A stretch of DNA of 64,000 nt, taken from Parapristionchus giblindavisi. Lineage: Eukaryota; Nematoda; Chromadorea; Rhabditida; Diplogasteridae. The first letter of the stretch is position 1. Every line of letters begins with the position of its first letter. The notes under the pieces were generated by a model that saw only the letters and a list, made by a program, of their open reading frames with translations, did not search any database and was not told where the DNA came from. A program made the translations under genes and the position numbers. Shown one piece after another: positions 1-10,230 of the stretch. Location of the stretch: NCBI GenBank assembly GCA_943737045.1, contig CALSFV010000229.1, positions 415,001 through 479,000 of the forward strand. Reading direction: 5' to 3'.

Positions 1-928
1 GTTCTGTACAATGGCAACGGAGACGATGAATCCATGGAGAGCGTCCGAGTCGCTTCCACCTACAATGTGCTATCAATTCATTGCAACTTTTTGATATGAC
101 TGATATCAAAAATGACAAAAAAGGTCTCACATGTATCAGCGGTAAGTTTTCACTTGTTTATATTATTTTCAGTGGCTATTTTTAACTCCATCTCTTGACA
201 ATAAATTCTAAAAGCAACCTCTGAAAAATAGTTCAACTAGTGAAAAGCTGTCATGCGGCTAACGCACGTTCCTTTTGAGGATAAGAAATGTCACAATACA
301 TTTTCGAATATTTTCAACAGTTTGTCTCCTATAGGATTGCATGAAAGTAACATAATCCGATCAAGGAAGTCTAAAAGATGACTGACATCAATAACAAAAC
401 ATCAGATCAGAGTCGTATCCAGTGTTTTTCCGAGTGGTAAACTAACCAGAACACTGGGATCTCCTTTGGCAAGGACAAGGAGTGGATTGCGACACTTCAT
501 GTAGCATTGCGTTCAGCCATGTCGCTGAATAGTACAAATTATTTATTATTTTTAAATCAAATAATTAACCATTTGTGTTCTATCAAAATCAGACAGATCG
601 TCTAGAACTGACAACACTTACAAAACCATTCAGAAATAGCAGAAATATGATATTTTTAAAAATTTAAAGGACTAACTCTGACTCTTGTTCAGTACTCGAT
701 CGGGATCGCAGATGTAGAGTAACTGATCTGGAGGGACATTTGCCTGAGAGATCAAAGTTCAAAGATCAAAGATCAAAAGTTCTCAGATCAAAGATCACTT
801 ACCTGACACTGATCAGACGAGGTGCCTCGTATATCGGGATATGCAGACGAGGTCCAGGCAGAAGTTCCGGTGCCGGAATTGAGAACCGGGAAGTAGACGA
901 TAAACACGACAACGACGGTCCAGAACAT
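1..928 (-). CDS. MOLO-1/TPM-domain protein, 5' part (runs off left edge)
   Basis: Four exons on the minus strand: 928-803, 743-677, 524-447 and 59-1, the last continuing outside the window. All junctions are GT/AG and phases agree (0, 1, 1). The ATG at 928-926 lies 14 nt behind a TTCTTTCAG acceptor (ending at 943) with no upstream exon visible, which suggests trans-splicing. The product starts with a hydrophobic stretch (FWTVVVVFIVYF), probably a signal peptide or anchor. It continues with a YPDIRG motif, then ICDPDRVLNKSQ, then a CPCQ...C segment, then GFIVSVAIVQ. The CDPD-x-xL motif followed by Cys-rich and hydrophobic strands is the pattern of nematode MOLO-1 (modulator of levamisole receptor) proteins, which carry a TPM-like domain and act at the cell surface as acetylcholine-receptor auxiliaries. 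Function is inferred from the motif only. Intron 1 carries the TGATCTTT repeat described in the findings. Confidence 0.68.
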
Positions 929-1009
929 GACGGAAAACAAGACTGAAAGAATATAGAGGGTGGAGGCGAGAGGAAGAAGACCGAGTCACGCCCTCTCCTC
1001 CCTCTCCCT

Positions 1010-1190
1010 CTCACTCTACCTCTCCCTCTCCCTCTCTCTCTTTACCTCTCCCTCTCCTTCTCTCTCTCCCTCTTTACCTCTTCCTCTCCTTTCCCTCTCC
1101 CTCTCACTCTCCCTCTTTACCTCTCCATCTCCCTCTCCCTCTCCTCTTCCTCTCTCCCTCTTTACCTCTCCCTCCGTCTATCCTTCATTC
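1010..1190. repeat. CCCTCT-type polypyrimidine tract
   Basis: About 180 bp of imperfect CTCCCTCT / CTTTACCTCTCC repeats on the plus strand. It lies upstream of the minus-strand MOLO-like gene. It opens spurious Ser/Leu/Pro reading frames. The remaining stretch 1190-1833 shows no exon pattern that I can support. Confidence 0.85.
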
Positions 1191-1835
1191 CTCGCTTCAA
1201 TCAATGCATACACTACCCTCACTTGAACAGGCGTGCTTAGCAGTCTCTTCCTCTCACCCAAATACTTATTCTCCTCGCTTAATCTCTCTCTCACTAAAAC
1301 TCATTGGCCTCCATCTCTCCAGATGCCACACTCTCTAGTCTGTCCGATTCTCACTCTGTCAGTCTCTTCCGAAGCCTATACTCTCTCGCATCATTGCAGG
1401 TCCTCTTTTCGCACTTTCAGTGTTTTGCATGCTTTTCTTATCTCGATGTCCTGAGATCCAGCATGCTCGGCGCTGTTCAAGCAACTCAAATTTAATTTTT
1501 CTTGATATAATAAATATATTTATTTATTATTCTATCAGCAAGATCATGCAATTACAGTAAATCTATTACAAAAAGAGTCGAAAGATGTCCGACGCCTCGT
1601 AGTTCTCCAGTTATTTCATAATTGATTCATTACTCATCATTTGACTCATTTTATTCGAGATGGGAAAACACGCACAATGAGCACTAGGAAAATTTCGTAC
1701 GAATAAAAAAGTTGAAAGCTACCATATTGTGAATCTTGAAATATCTTCAGAGTTAGTCTGAATTCAGAGTGCATTTCATCGTCCTTCATAATAATAGTGA
1801 GACTCAATCTCACTATATTCTCCATAAACATTATA

Positions 1836-3096
1836 CAGGGTGGGGATTAATTATTGTGACACATTATTATGGTGGCACAAAATGCGTTTGCGTGGGTACA
1901 GCGTGCTTATTTGTTTATATTTTCATTATTATTAGTATTTCCATTTATTATTTAAGTTTCAAGTCAATCGGATCATTTTGAGTATAAATATGAAGTCTAC
2001 AGTGGATCGCTACCATGCGATGGCGCGACATGAGCGTAAATGACATATCGAAAGCTGCTGGATTTCTACGACAGAAGCTCTACCGGACGTTGGCGAGGTA
2101 CAGGGAGACTGGAGAGGTACTGAACCGTACCGGGAGAGCAATAAAGCCCAAGGTGGTCACGCCAAAGTCGTCGTGGCTGTGAAAAAAACAGAATCGGCCG
2201 AAATCCGCAATGCTCGATAAAGAAGCTGGCTCCGGTCTTCAAGATGGGCCCCGGCTCCATGGGAAAAGTGATGATGGAGAAGCTGAATATGGCCCCGTAC
2301 CGTGTGAGAAAAACGGTCATCTTCAGTGGGAAGACTCAGAAGATGTGCCTCAAGAAGTGTCGCGTCGTCCTTGCCCGCACGCACCCCCCGGCAGCACCTC
2401 GTGATCATGTTCTCCGATTAGAAACTGTTCACCGGGCAAGCGGCCTACAGCCTCCAGAGCCACTGAGTGCTTACTACGGAGCCCCAGGTTGCTAACTGCA
2501 ATGGTCGAATTGTCTATGTCACCTTCAATCCCATAGAAACTAATGGTTTTGACCGGGTGTGCGCCTCTGTAAAGACGGACCTGGTTTTAGTGACTTCGGC
2601 GACCAAAATCGAAAAAGATTGCTACTTAGAGACGATAGTCAAGGACGCCCAGTTCCCCTGAAACCGTTCCCACTTCGGAAATTCATCGTGGACCTTAGAG
2701 CACGATGGAGCGCCAGGTTATATGGCAAAGTTCGTTAAGGCGTTGAGAAAGGAGCAGTTTCTCGACTTCATTCGAGGAGTTTTGTAGCTCCCTCCTGGCT
2801 CGATCTCAGTCCCCTGGTCTACTCAGTCAGTGGCACCTTGGAGGGTAGGTCCTGCGCTGCTCCCCACCCTAATCTGGAGTCGCTGGAAATAACCTTGGAG
2901 AAGGAATGGTCGAAGATGGACACCACTCCCTTCTCAAGGACGTCATAAAGACCAATGGAGGCAGAATCAGGATATCATTGTTTTATTGTATTCCCACATG
3001 GTTGAAGATTGTCTGTTAAATATTTGAGCGGAACTCGATTTTTTTGAAAAAAGATATTTCGTTTTTACGGTGTCACAATAATTAATCCCCACCCTG
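1836..3096 (+). mobile_element. Degenerate Tc1/mariner (maT-like) transposon
   Basis: Terminal inverted repeats start CAGGGTGGGGATTAATTATT at 1836 and end with the matching complement at 3096. A TA duplication lies at 1834-1835 and 3097-3098. Length is 1261 bp, normal for mariner. Inside, on the plus strand, there are transposase remnants in several frames: an N-terminal helix-turn-helix-like segment (ISKAAGFLR, about 2055-2085), then a KCRVVLART segment (about 2355), then a TEPQVANCNGRIV segment (2470-2515), then a HDGAPGYMAKFVK segment (about 2702-2740) corresponding to the second catalytic Asp region. Several stops and frameshifts separate these, so it cannot encode an active transposase. 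Confidence 0.9.
2010..2790 (+). pseudogene. Mariner transposase remnant
   Basis: Broken transposase coding region inside the 1836-3096 element. Recognisable blocks occur in different frames and are interrupted by stops. The HDGAP motif near 2702 matches the conserved second-Asp region of mariner transposases. The element is a fossil and depends on others for movement, if it still moves at all. Confidence 0.75.
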
Positions 3097-3319
3097 TATC
3101 ATTGAGCATCAAGGATTCTTATTTTACCCAGTGATCGCATTACATATAGTTTAACCATTCTGGCCCAAAGTACACCAATTTTTAATCCAAATGGATCTTT
3201 CACTAAACATCAAAGATCAACAGGATAGCAGATCAGGTTAGAAGGATATCAAGATATCAGGAGATAAAAATATCAAAAGATCGAAGATCATCTGTTGCAC
3301 ACAAACCTTCGAATATGAC

Positions 3320-3539
3320 CTGTTTGCTCGTGCGACGTTGTCGGTGTTTGAATCAATGCCGAGTTGCGTATGTCTGGATCGGCTGCAATTGAACGTTAAC
3401 CCCCCCCCATAGCGAGAATTGTAACTTCATGAGAATTCCAGCACCAATCGGATCCAAGTACGTACCAGAATTCAAGAAGAAAATGACTACACGGCGGAGA
3501 AGTTGGAATTGCATCGGATGTAATGATAGGTTGAGGCAT
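3320..3539 (-). CDS. Possible two-exon fragment, unknown product
   Basis: On the minus strand an ATG at 3539-3537 opens a 74-nt exon (3539-3466) ending in a GTACGT donor. A second 63-nt segment (3382-3320) follows a CAATTGCAG acceptor and ends before GTCAT. Phases agree (2, then 2). The product would start MPQPIITSDAIPTSPPC. No domain is recognised and no later exon is found before the mariner. The next intron holds degenerate GATCTT repeats in sense orientation, as in the introns of two better-supported genes. This could be the 5' end of a gene broken by the mariner, or chance. Confidence 0.28.
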
Positions 3540-3769
3540 ATTCAAAGATGTAGAGAACTGGAAAGTGTAGTTGTTTTATTCTAATTAATTGTAATTATTA
3601 GGTAAAAAAATATTTTTTTCTTGCACATAAATACATTTTAAAATTAATTAATGTTATAAAAATAAAATTAATTTGTAAATCAATGATATTAATAAGTCAA
3701 AAATAAATCAATAAATCAATAATCCATAATCCGCAAAAGTTGATCAAGTAAGTAGGCAATGACGAGTGA

Positions 3770-4027
3770 GTATGACCCTGGCTAACCCTTGCATATTTCG
3801 GATTCAGTATATACAGGAAATACGTGTTCAAGTATCTAAATATCGATTAGTCTGAAATCTTCACAGTTGAGAGAATTTGTAAGTTACGCACCAGTACTTT
3901 TGTGTATGACAGCTCAAAGACAGTTTGTAGGCACATAAAAATCATGTCATTTAATAATGCGAGTACCATAGAGATGACAGAGAACTTTTGTAAGTAAGAT
4001 ATTTCACTATTTCTGTGTAAGCCTAAG
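3770..4027 (+). promoter_or_regulatory. Conserved upstream region of mucin-like gene copy 1
   Basis: About 250 bp immediately before the signal-peptide exon matches 39690-39939 upstream of copy 3 and, in its first part, 12300-12380 upstream of copy 2. Shared words include TTCAGTATATAC or TTCAGTATTTA, a TCACAGTTGAGAGAATTTG block, and TTTTGTGTATGACAGCTCAA. Conservation among paralogs suggests promoter function. No clear TATA box is visible. Confidence 0.5.
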
Positions 4028-6654
4028 ATGTGGCTGCTCCTACTGCTTGTGGGAGTGTGCCAGGTAATGTTGATAAAGCCATATTCTTTGCAAATCTATG
4101 TCCCCCATTCATTCACATACATTCCTGAAACCCGCATAAAGAAATTATTACCACATTTCAGTCACATCTCCGTATTCGATATAATCATCTAGACTCTGAT
4201 ATAATTCCGAATGATATTAAATCATTTTTAATATGTCTCGATAAATGCCAGGTAACGCCTCCATTTCATTTTCAAAATGCACCTATAATAAAAAGTAATA
4301 AAAGGAGTCCAAAAATTTCCATAAAAGAACTGAAAAGTTCAAATTGAATTCGAGACTGCATTAAGTATATTTTCCTTATTTATTATCTAGAATGTTTAGT
4401 TAAATGTCAAGGTATTTAACACATATTTCAGAATGATAATAGATGTTCATCAGTAATATTTCGTCTGAATGGTACCCAATGTACTCTCAAATTCAAAGAA
4501 AATGTTATGATGAATAATATTAGTTCTAATGGAAACTGTTCGGACCCAATTCAAAGTGGAAGTAAGCTATTATTGTTATTTGATATTGAAATTAAGCTAT
4601 TATTGTTATCCTTCCTTGGGCTTTTCCTTTTTTTTTCTTTTTTTTTCCTTGGGCTTGGCTTGGGCTGTTTATTTTGAAAAAAAATGCGTTCCTTTAGTTG
4701 ATGCCTGCGAAAACTAAATGCCTTAAAAATTTGCTTGTTCTAAAACGTCCGGATGTACGGAAGCTCCAGACTGTCATACTGCCTTTTTACAGATATTTCA
4801 ATGGGCTCTCATCAAACTACTACTGAATCTGATCGAAGATTGTCGAAGAACGTAACAGAGTCGAGCATTTATAGTGATTTGAGCTCTGCGAGCTCCGACT
4901 ACTCCATCGCTACAGAGTCAAGCTCTTTTGAGCCATTCACCTCAGAGTCAAAGAGCTCTACAAGTGTGGCATCAAGTACAACTGTAGAAAGTAGTACCGT
5001 GCTTTCATCTCCATCTCTCTCCGAATCAATGAGTGACCTAGGAACGACCTCTCAGTCATCTAAACAAACAAACTCTATTTCTCCCGAGTCAATTTCAAGC
5101 TCCTCTGAATCATCTCTTTATAGTGATTTGAGCTCTGCAAGCATCGACCACTCCATAACTACAGAGTTGAGCTCTGTAGAGCCAAGCACCCCAGAGTCAG
5201 AAAGCTCTGCTATTTCCACAAGAACAAATGTGGAGAGTAGCAAAATACTATCGAGTTCATCTCCATTCATCTCCGAATCAATGAGTAACCTAGGAAAGGC
5301 CTCTGATTCATCTAAACCAACTAAGTCAATGTCTCCCGGGTCAAGTTCAAGCACATCTGAGTCATCTCCTTGTAGTGATTTGAGCTCTGTGAGTTCCGAT
5401 CACTCCATCGCTTCAGAATCGAGCTCCAGCAGCTCTACGAGCAACCACGGATCCAGCTCTAGCTCTTTTACATCGAGTGATTCAGATTCTAGCAGCTCTG
5501 ATCGCAAAACTAATATTGATTTCCAAACCGAGAGCTCTCATTCAACTTTTTCTACTGAGTATGACGATCGATCGACAGAGCTGACGATCGCGGATTCCGC
5601 TTCAAGCGAATTTGAGAATACTGAGACCAACTTTGGCCCCTTAGTTTCCACTACCACAAGTCCCGAATCAAGTACTACACGTTCCATGACCTCAGAACAA
5701 ACTAACTCTGATTGGAGCACCACAACGCTATTGGATTCCATCAGTCCTGAAAGAACGAAGTCAAGTGAACCAAATGAATTTGAATTCAGTTCAAATGATG
5801 ATTCGAAATCAACAACCGACTTGGTTTCAAGTACAGCTCAAACGAAATTCGACAAACCTAATAACTCAACAATTGAAAAATCCAACACTGTGACTTCTGA
5901 CGATTCTACCAATGGAGAAACGACCTCTACAAGAAATATTCAGCTAGGCACTGAAGAACCCAACTCTATGAGCTCTAAGAATTCTGAGCCGTCTACTAAT
6001 AAGACTGAGTCTTTCACAACTTCGTATAACTCACAAACTTCTGACTTACCGACTACGACGAACGAGGTAACCAAGTCAACTTCTTCAATTACCACAATGT
6101 CACCCATTAACTCCACGACTAGTGAAGGAGAGAATTATACAAAGAAGGATAATTCTTTAATATCAACTACAGTTCCCATTACTGATTGGAAAGTTGAGCT
6201 AAGGAAAAACAGTGAAGTCCATTGCAACCCGGAAACTACAATATGTTTTTGCTCAAAAAACATGAATATTCGCATAATATCCGAATATAATCTCATAATG
6301 GAAGGACCCTTCATATTATTTAATAAAACAATTTCCATGTCTGGTAGTCGCCTGGAATATGCTGAACAAATAAGCCAAAGAATCGTTTCAATAGAATGTC
6401 TTGCGAATTCTATGAATGGCTGCTCTAGATCGGTCATCATTAATGGATGGTATGAGAATAATTCGATAAAATGTAAAGAAGGAATGGTGATTAAAAGAAT
6501 AGAATCGCTGAATTCGTATGGAAAATCGATTAAGTTATGTCATGATGATTCGACTCTAGCATGTCATGGAGGGTCTTGGCACTGTGGCAAATATGTGGGT
6601 GAATTAGCATTATCTATCACCCAAGTATTTACTATTGAATGTCGATTGCCGTAA
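4028..6654 (+). CDS. Secreted Ser/Thr-rich mucin-like protein, copy 1 (intact)
   Basis: Three exons: 4028-4063, 4432-4561 and 4793-6654, all GT/AG with phases 0 and 1, giving 675 aa. The in-frame ATG at 4753 is intronic; the exon really starts behind TTTTTACAG at 4792. Exon 1 encodes a short signal peptide (MWLLLLLVGVCQ). Exon 2 encodes a small module with three Cys (RCSS, TQCTL, GNCSD). Residues of about 56-515 are Ser/Thr/Glu-rich with degenerate copies of a module containing SSASSDYSI and TESSS, expected to be heavily O-glycosylated. Residues of about 519-675 form a Cys-rich domain with many Asn glycosylation sites, ending IECRLP. I do not recognise the C-terminal domain. By analogy with mucin-like secreted proteins it could belong to a surface coat or secretion, but that is inference. 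The same exon structure is seen in copy 3 (39940-43934). Confidence 0.82.
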
Positions 6655-7062
6655 CCACAAAACCCGAAGCTGAAGAGATTATTACAACTTTAGCTAACCG
6701 AAGCCTATAACTTGTAATCGTATAATAATTGAATCATATTTTGTCTAGAGACTAAAATAATATGTATTGCCTTTATTTTATTTGTTAGATAAAGAACTAA
6801 TAAATGTTAAACTACAACTTGTTAATTAAAATTAGAATCGTATTTTGAGGTGACAGTTGAAGTGGGATTATGAGTCGTAAAATATTTGAAGAATAAATCA
6901 GCCTGCCATCATTGCAAATCTCCCTGCTATGTCTTCATATCACTCTCATCTCTCGCTTATCTGAGCCCTCTGCAGATGCCACGCTATCTTATGTCTCTGG
7001 TTCACAGACCCCCCCCCACATTTTAGGGCTCTCGACGGCGTACGCGAGTGAAAAAAAAAGAT
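6655..7062. other. 3' flank of mucin-like copy 1
   Basis: Positions 6655-6800 match the 3' flanks of copies 2 and 3 (CCGAAGCTGAA, ATAATCAAATCATATTTTG and similar), and AATAAA-like signals occur near 6800 and 6890. Homology to the other copies stops around 6830. A C8 run lies at 7010-7020. No gene is seen. Confidence 0.5.
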
Positions 7063-7064
7063 GG

Positions 7065-7292
7065 GATATTGTCCGTATAAAATGTACTTGTGTATTTGCC
7101 TTAATACTAGCTGCTAAACAAAGAAATAACTATCGATCCCATCCCACTTTTTCCTCCCTTCCTTCCTCACTCTCTCTGAACTACGTACTGTCTCACTTGT
7201 GCTCTCTCTCTCTAACAATAAACATGGAAACATATTTTGACTGTGGCTGGCTACTCTCGCACCAAATAAACAAGTGTATTTTATCCAGTCAG
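7065..7292. mobile_element. MITE, ATTGTCCGTATAAAATG family (copy 1)
   Basis: Starts ATTGTCCGTATAAAATGTAC and ends with a degenerate inverted copy (ACAAGTGTATTTTATCC). The interior contains CT-rich DNA and AAATAAACAAG. Related copies lie at 8117-8288 and about 34360-34645. It is a short non-coding element. Confidence 0.6.
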
Positions 7293-7650
7293 CACGATGA
7301 TTAGAATAGGCACTTAAACCACTGATTATAAGACATTATGATGATTATAAGAATAATGTTTAGAAGAATAGCAAGTTCTCTAATACAGTAAGGAGTCCAT
7401 AAGACCATCATCAAATTTATTGAAAATATTTACCAAAAGCGTAAAAGGGGAAATATATATATATTTTTTTATCATCGTGCGTATGCACGAAACGAGACAA
7501 ATAATGGAAAAATATAAAATACTTTTGATACCGGAGATTAAGCCGATAAGAACAGATACGACACTTCATTACTATATTGATTTTAGGCAAAAATCGTTTA
7601 AAAAATGAATAGTTTTCAGTCAATCTACATCTTGTTTGTTTGAGCTTGTG

Positions 7651-8074
7651 CTGACAAGGGAAGTATTTTTAGTCTCAGTGAGACTTTTGAATAAGAGTAT
7701 TTTTCCTCGATAGGTATAGGAAAAATATGATAGGAGCCAAAAAATTAGCTGCTGCCATGCACTTTCAGATTTTATATAATAAATTTTAATTTTGCAAATT
7801 TTTTAAAAAATGTTGAAAAAATTTCAAAAAGTATGCAACAAGCATTATATGAAATAAGGAGCCCTTGAAAGAGCAGTGAAAACTTAGCGGCGTCAAAAAT
7901 AATGCATGGGCACTTGAAAATTGCATTTTCACAAAATTAAAATTAATTATAAAAAATCTGAAAGTGCATGGCAGCAGCTAATGTTTTGGCTCCCATCATG
8001 TTTAACCTATACCTATCGAGGAAAAATACTCTTATTTAAAAGTCTCACTGGGACATGAAAGACTTCCCTTGTGA
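7651..8074. mobile_element. Palindromic MITE with CTGACAAGGGAAGT ends
   Basis: Left end CTGACAAGGGAAGT and right end ACTTCCCTTGTGAG. Arms of about 150 bp are inverted copies of each other, sharing CGATAGGTATAGG and CTGCTGCCATGCACTTTC, around an AT-rich centre. Termini resemble those of the palindrome at 37972-38468. No coding capacity. Confidence 0.7.
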
Positions 8075-8116
8075 GCTGTTTCGATTGCACTGTAACGATT
8101 GGCCAGGTAACTTTGC

Positions 8117-8288
8117 TATTGTCCGTATAAATGTACTTGCATAATTGCATTGCTACTGCTGCTAAACAGAGAAAGAATTATCGATTAACTCCCCACTGTT
8201 CCCTCCTTTCCTTCCTCGCTCTCTCTTATTTACCTACTCACTCACCGGTGCTCTCTCGCTAAACAAGTGTATTTTATACGGTCAATAT
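8117..8288. mobile_element. MITE, ATTGTCCGTATAAAATG family (copy 2)
   Basis: Left end ATTGTCCGTATAAATGTAC and right end TATTTTATACGGTCAATA are near-perfect inverted repeats of about 20 bp. The interior is CT-rich, as in the 7065 copy. The short length and absence of an ORF fit a MITE. Confidence 0.65.
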
Positions 8289-8539
8289 CAATGTATTCCA
8301 CTTCCTTGCGGTATTCAAAATTTTCGATAAAGGAGTACAATATAATAATGATTTATACACCATAAATAGGAAAAAGTGTGATAAACAATAAATGAACGAA
8401 TGTAGGATTGAAAAATCAGTCATAAAGGTTTGAGGAATGGAATGGAGAAGATCTATTATTTAAAAGAATGATGTGAAGATGCCAACCGATGATAAAAATA
8501 TGCATAAGAAATGCGGGAAACTGATCAGTCATTAGTTTT

Positions 8540-8600
8540 AGATAAAGAGGGAGAGGGAGAGGGAGTTACGGAAGTAGGGGGAGAGGGAGAGAGGGGATTC
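8540..8600. repeat. GAGGGA-type purine tract
   Basis: Imperfect GAGAGG repeat just downstream, in the minus-strand sense, of the ankyrin-like exon at 8608-8725. Positions 8289-8540 are AT-rich and show no gene. Confidence 0.8.
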
Positions 8601-8607
8601 AACTTAC

Positions 8608-8725
8608 AATGTACTTCTCTGGTAGTTTAGCAGACAGCAGATGAATAGGAGACTTTCTGTAGTCTGTTTGTACATTCACCATTCCCTTCTCATCAATTCC
8701 AACAATATTAGAACCCTCTTCCAGA
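8608..8725 (-). CDS. Isolated ankyrin-like exon
   Basis: Minus-strand open segment bounded by an ATTCAAG acceptor (ending at 8726) and a GTAAGTTG donor (8607-8600), incoming phase 2 and outgoing phase 0. It encodes 39 aa, including NVQTDYRKSPIHLLSAK, which resembles the VNxxDxxGxTPLHLAA core of an ankyrin repeat. No partner exon was found within the 1 kb on either side. It may be an exon of a long-intron gene or a relic of one. Only one repeat is present, so the family call is weak. Confidence 0.4.
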
Positions 8726-8729
8726 CTTG

Positions 8730-9470
8730 AATATTTTCCTTTAACTTCATACCATACTAATTATTTATACTTACTTCGTCTTAATAATTTCATAGGATAA
8801 ATCATTCATATTCACAGATATTAAATCACCTAGAGGATACAAATAAAATATCTAATTATTGAATATCACACGTTTTTTAAACTCCATAATTAAACTGAAA
8901 TTATGAAATTAAAATTAAAATAGCAATCCCTTTCTCTCTCCCTTTCTCAGAAAGGATGGATATATGAATAAATAAAATAAAAGAAAAGAAAACCCTGATC
9001 GTACTGAATTGTCGAGTGAAATGAATGTTAGTAGAGAATGGAGAACAATAAAAGATAATACAAATAATAAATAAGCAAGAGAATGATGTGGAGAGATTGA
9101 AATTAGCCTGGTGTATGCCTTTAAAAGACTGGCAAGCGAGAAAGTTTCGTTTTAGGAGAGTTTCTGTTCTTGAACGGTCGTTCTGACTTTGATAACAAAA
9201 AAGACGTGTTATGCAGTGATAATTATATATATTCATATTAATTTTTTAACGCAAGTTGTTAAAAAAGAAATGATGAGGGAGATCTGTGAGATATGAGACT
9301 GTTGACGACCATTTTCAATTGCGCCTGATTAACCTTTTAAAGGAATTCAAATAAATGACTTTTGTTCGAGTTTCGTCTCTTGTCTTCACTGTTTGCGAGA
9401 GAAAAGAGCGGATAGTTGCAATTTTCTAAGGACGCGGATTGATTCTACCTTCAAAAGACATGGGAATAAT
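8730..9470. repeat. AT-rich spacer containing dispersed repeat shared with 49.5-50.1 kb
   Basis: No gene is supported here. Positions 9140-9215 (TTTTAGGAGAGTTTCT, GAACGGTCGTTCTG) and 9298-9345 (TTCAATTGCGCCTGATTA) recur in inverted orientation at about 50000-50070 and 49500-49560, in the corresponding order. This is a dispersed element of a few hundred base pairs. Confidence 0.55.
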
Positions 9471-9475
9471 TTGCC

Positions 9476-9788
9476 TGAATCAGTTTTCGATGCTGATTAC
9501 GAATCCGTTATCAAACGTTGCCCAATTGAGCTGAGATTCGAGAAAATTGATCTTGAAATTCGACTATTTGATTCGAAAATTCACAACTTACCTGCAATAT
9601 CCACTAAATTACAGCAGGAGGTGTTTGGATAATTGATGGATGAGTTTATGAACGCATTGTCATGGTTTATATAGGAAGTCTCACGAATTTTTTTATAAAC
9701 TAGCGAATTTTAATATCGATTTTCTCGAATCTCAGCTCGATTGGGCAACTTTTGAAAACGGATTCGTAATCAGCATCGAAAACTGATT
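9476..9788. repeat. Inverted repeat, arms about 75 bp
   Basis: The left arm 9476-9550 (GAATCAGTTTTCGATGCTGA) is repeated as its complement at 9712-9788, with the intervening DNA at 9551-9711. The right arm ends exactly where the CAGGGGTCCGTCCAATCTGT element begins. A short open frame across the left arm is not considered a gene. Confidence 0.7.
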
Positions 9789-10190
9789 CAGGGGTCCGTC
9801 CAATCTGTCACTTTCGATCGAAAGTTCAGAAGAAAGTTCGCAACTTTCTAGCGAGAGTTCAGCAGAAAGATGCGAACTTTCCTCGCAAATTTCGTCCGAA
9901 AGCTCTCCTACCCCTCACATAGACAAGGGGTTTACATACTTGTAAGAATGCCTACGGCGAACCTCAGACGGGTTAGGCGCACCTCTCCTCTCAACTTACA
10001 TCCGAAGGCTCTCCTACCCCTTTGGTGGGTAAGGGCCTTATATACTTGTATTAAAGACTTCGGCAAACCCCAGACAGGTTTGGTGACAGTCGCCCCGCCC
10101 CTTCTAGCTAGAGTTCAAACGAAAGTCCGTGAGCGCGCGCACGACTTCTTTTGCAGTTTTTGTATAAATAATAAGAGTTTTCTTTAAAAA
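9789..10190. mobile_element. hAT-like end plus two diverged direct repeats
   Basis: Begins CAGGGGTCCGTCCAATCTGT, the terminus seen again in the 19706-20057 element, followed by GCGAACTTT-type hairpin words. Positions 9897-9985 and 10002-10090 are diverged direct copies (CTCTCCTACCCCT, ATACTTGTA, GGCGAACCTCAGACGGGT or its variant). The right boundary is uncertain. Confidence 0.45.
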
Positions 10191-10230
10191 AAATCATAAC
10201 ATATTGAAAACACACTCATAAGGAGTTGTA

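Noticed and set aside
960..1226. 88-aa ORF rich in Leu and Ser
   Set aside because: Translation of a CTCTCC repeat.
4753..4792. ATG at 4753 as the start of mucin-like copy 1
   Set aside because: Positions 4753-4792 end in a TTTTTACAG acceptor, and the phase fits the upstream signal-peptide and three-Cys exons. The in-frame extension is intronic.
6135..6440. 101-aa minus-strand ORF
   Set aside because: Antisense shadow of the Cys-rich domain of mucin-like copy 1.
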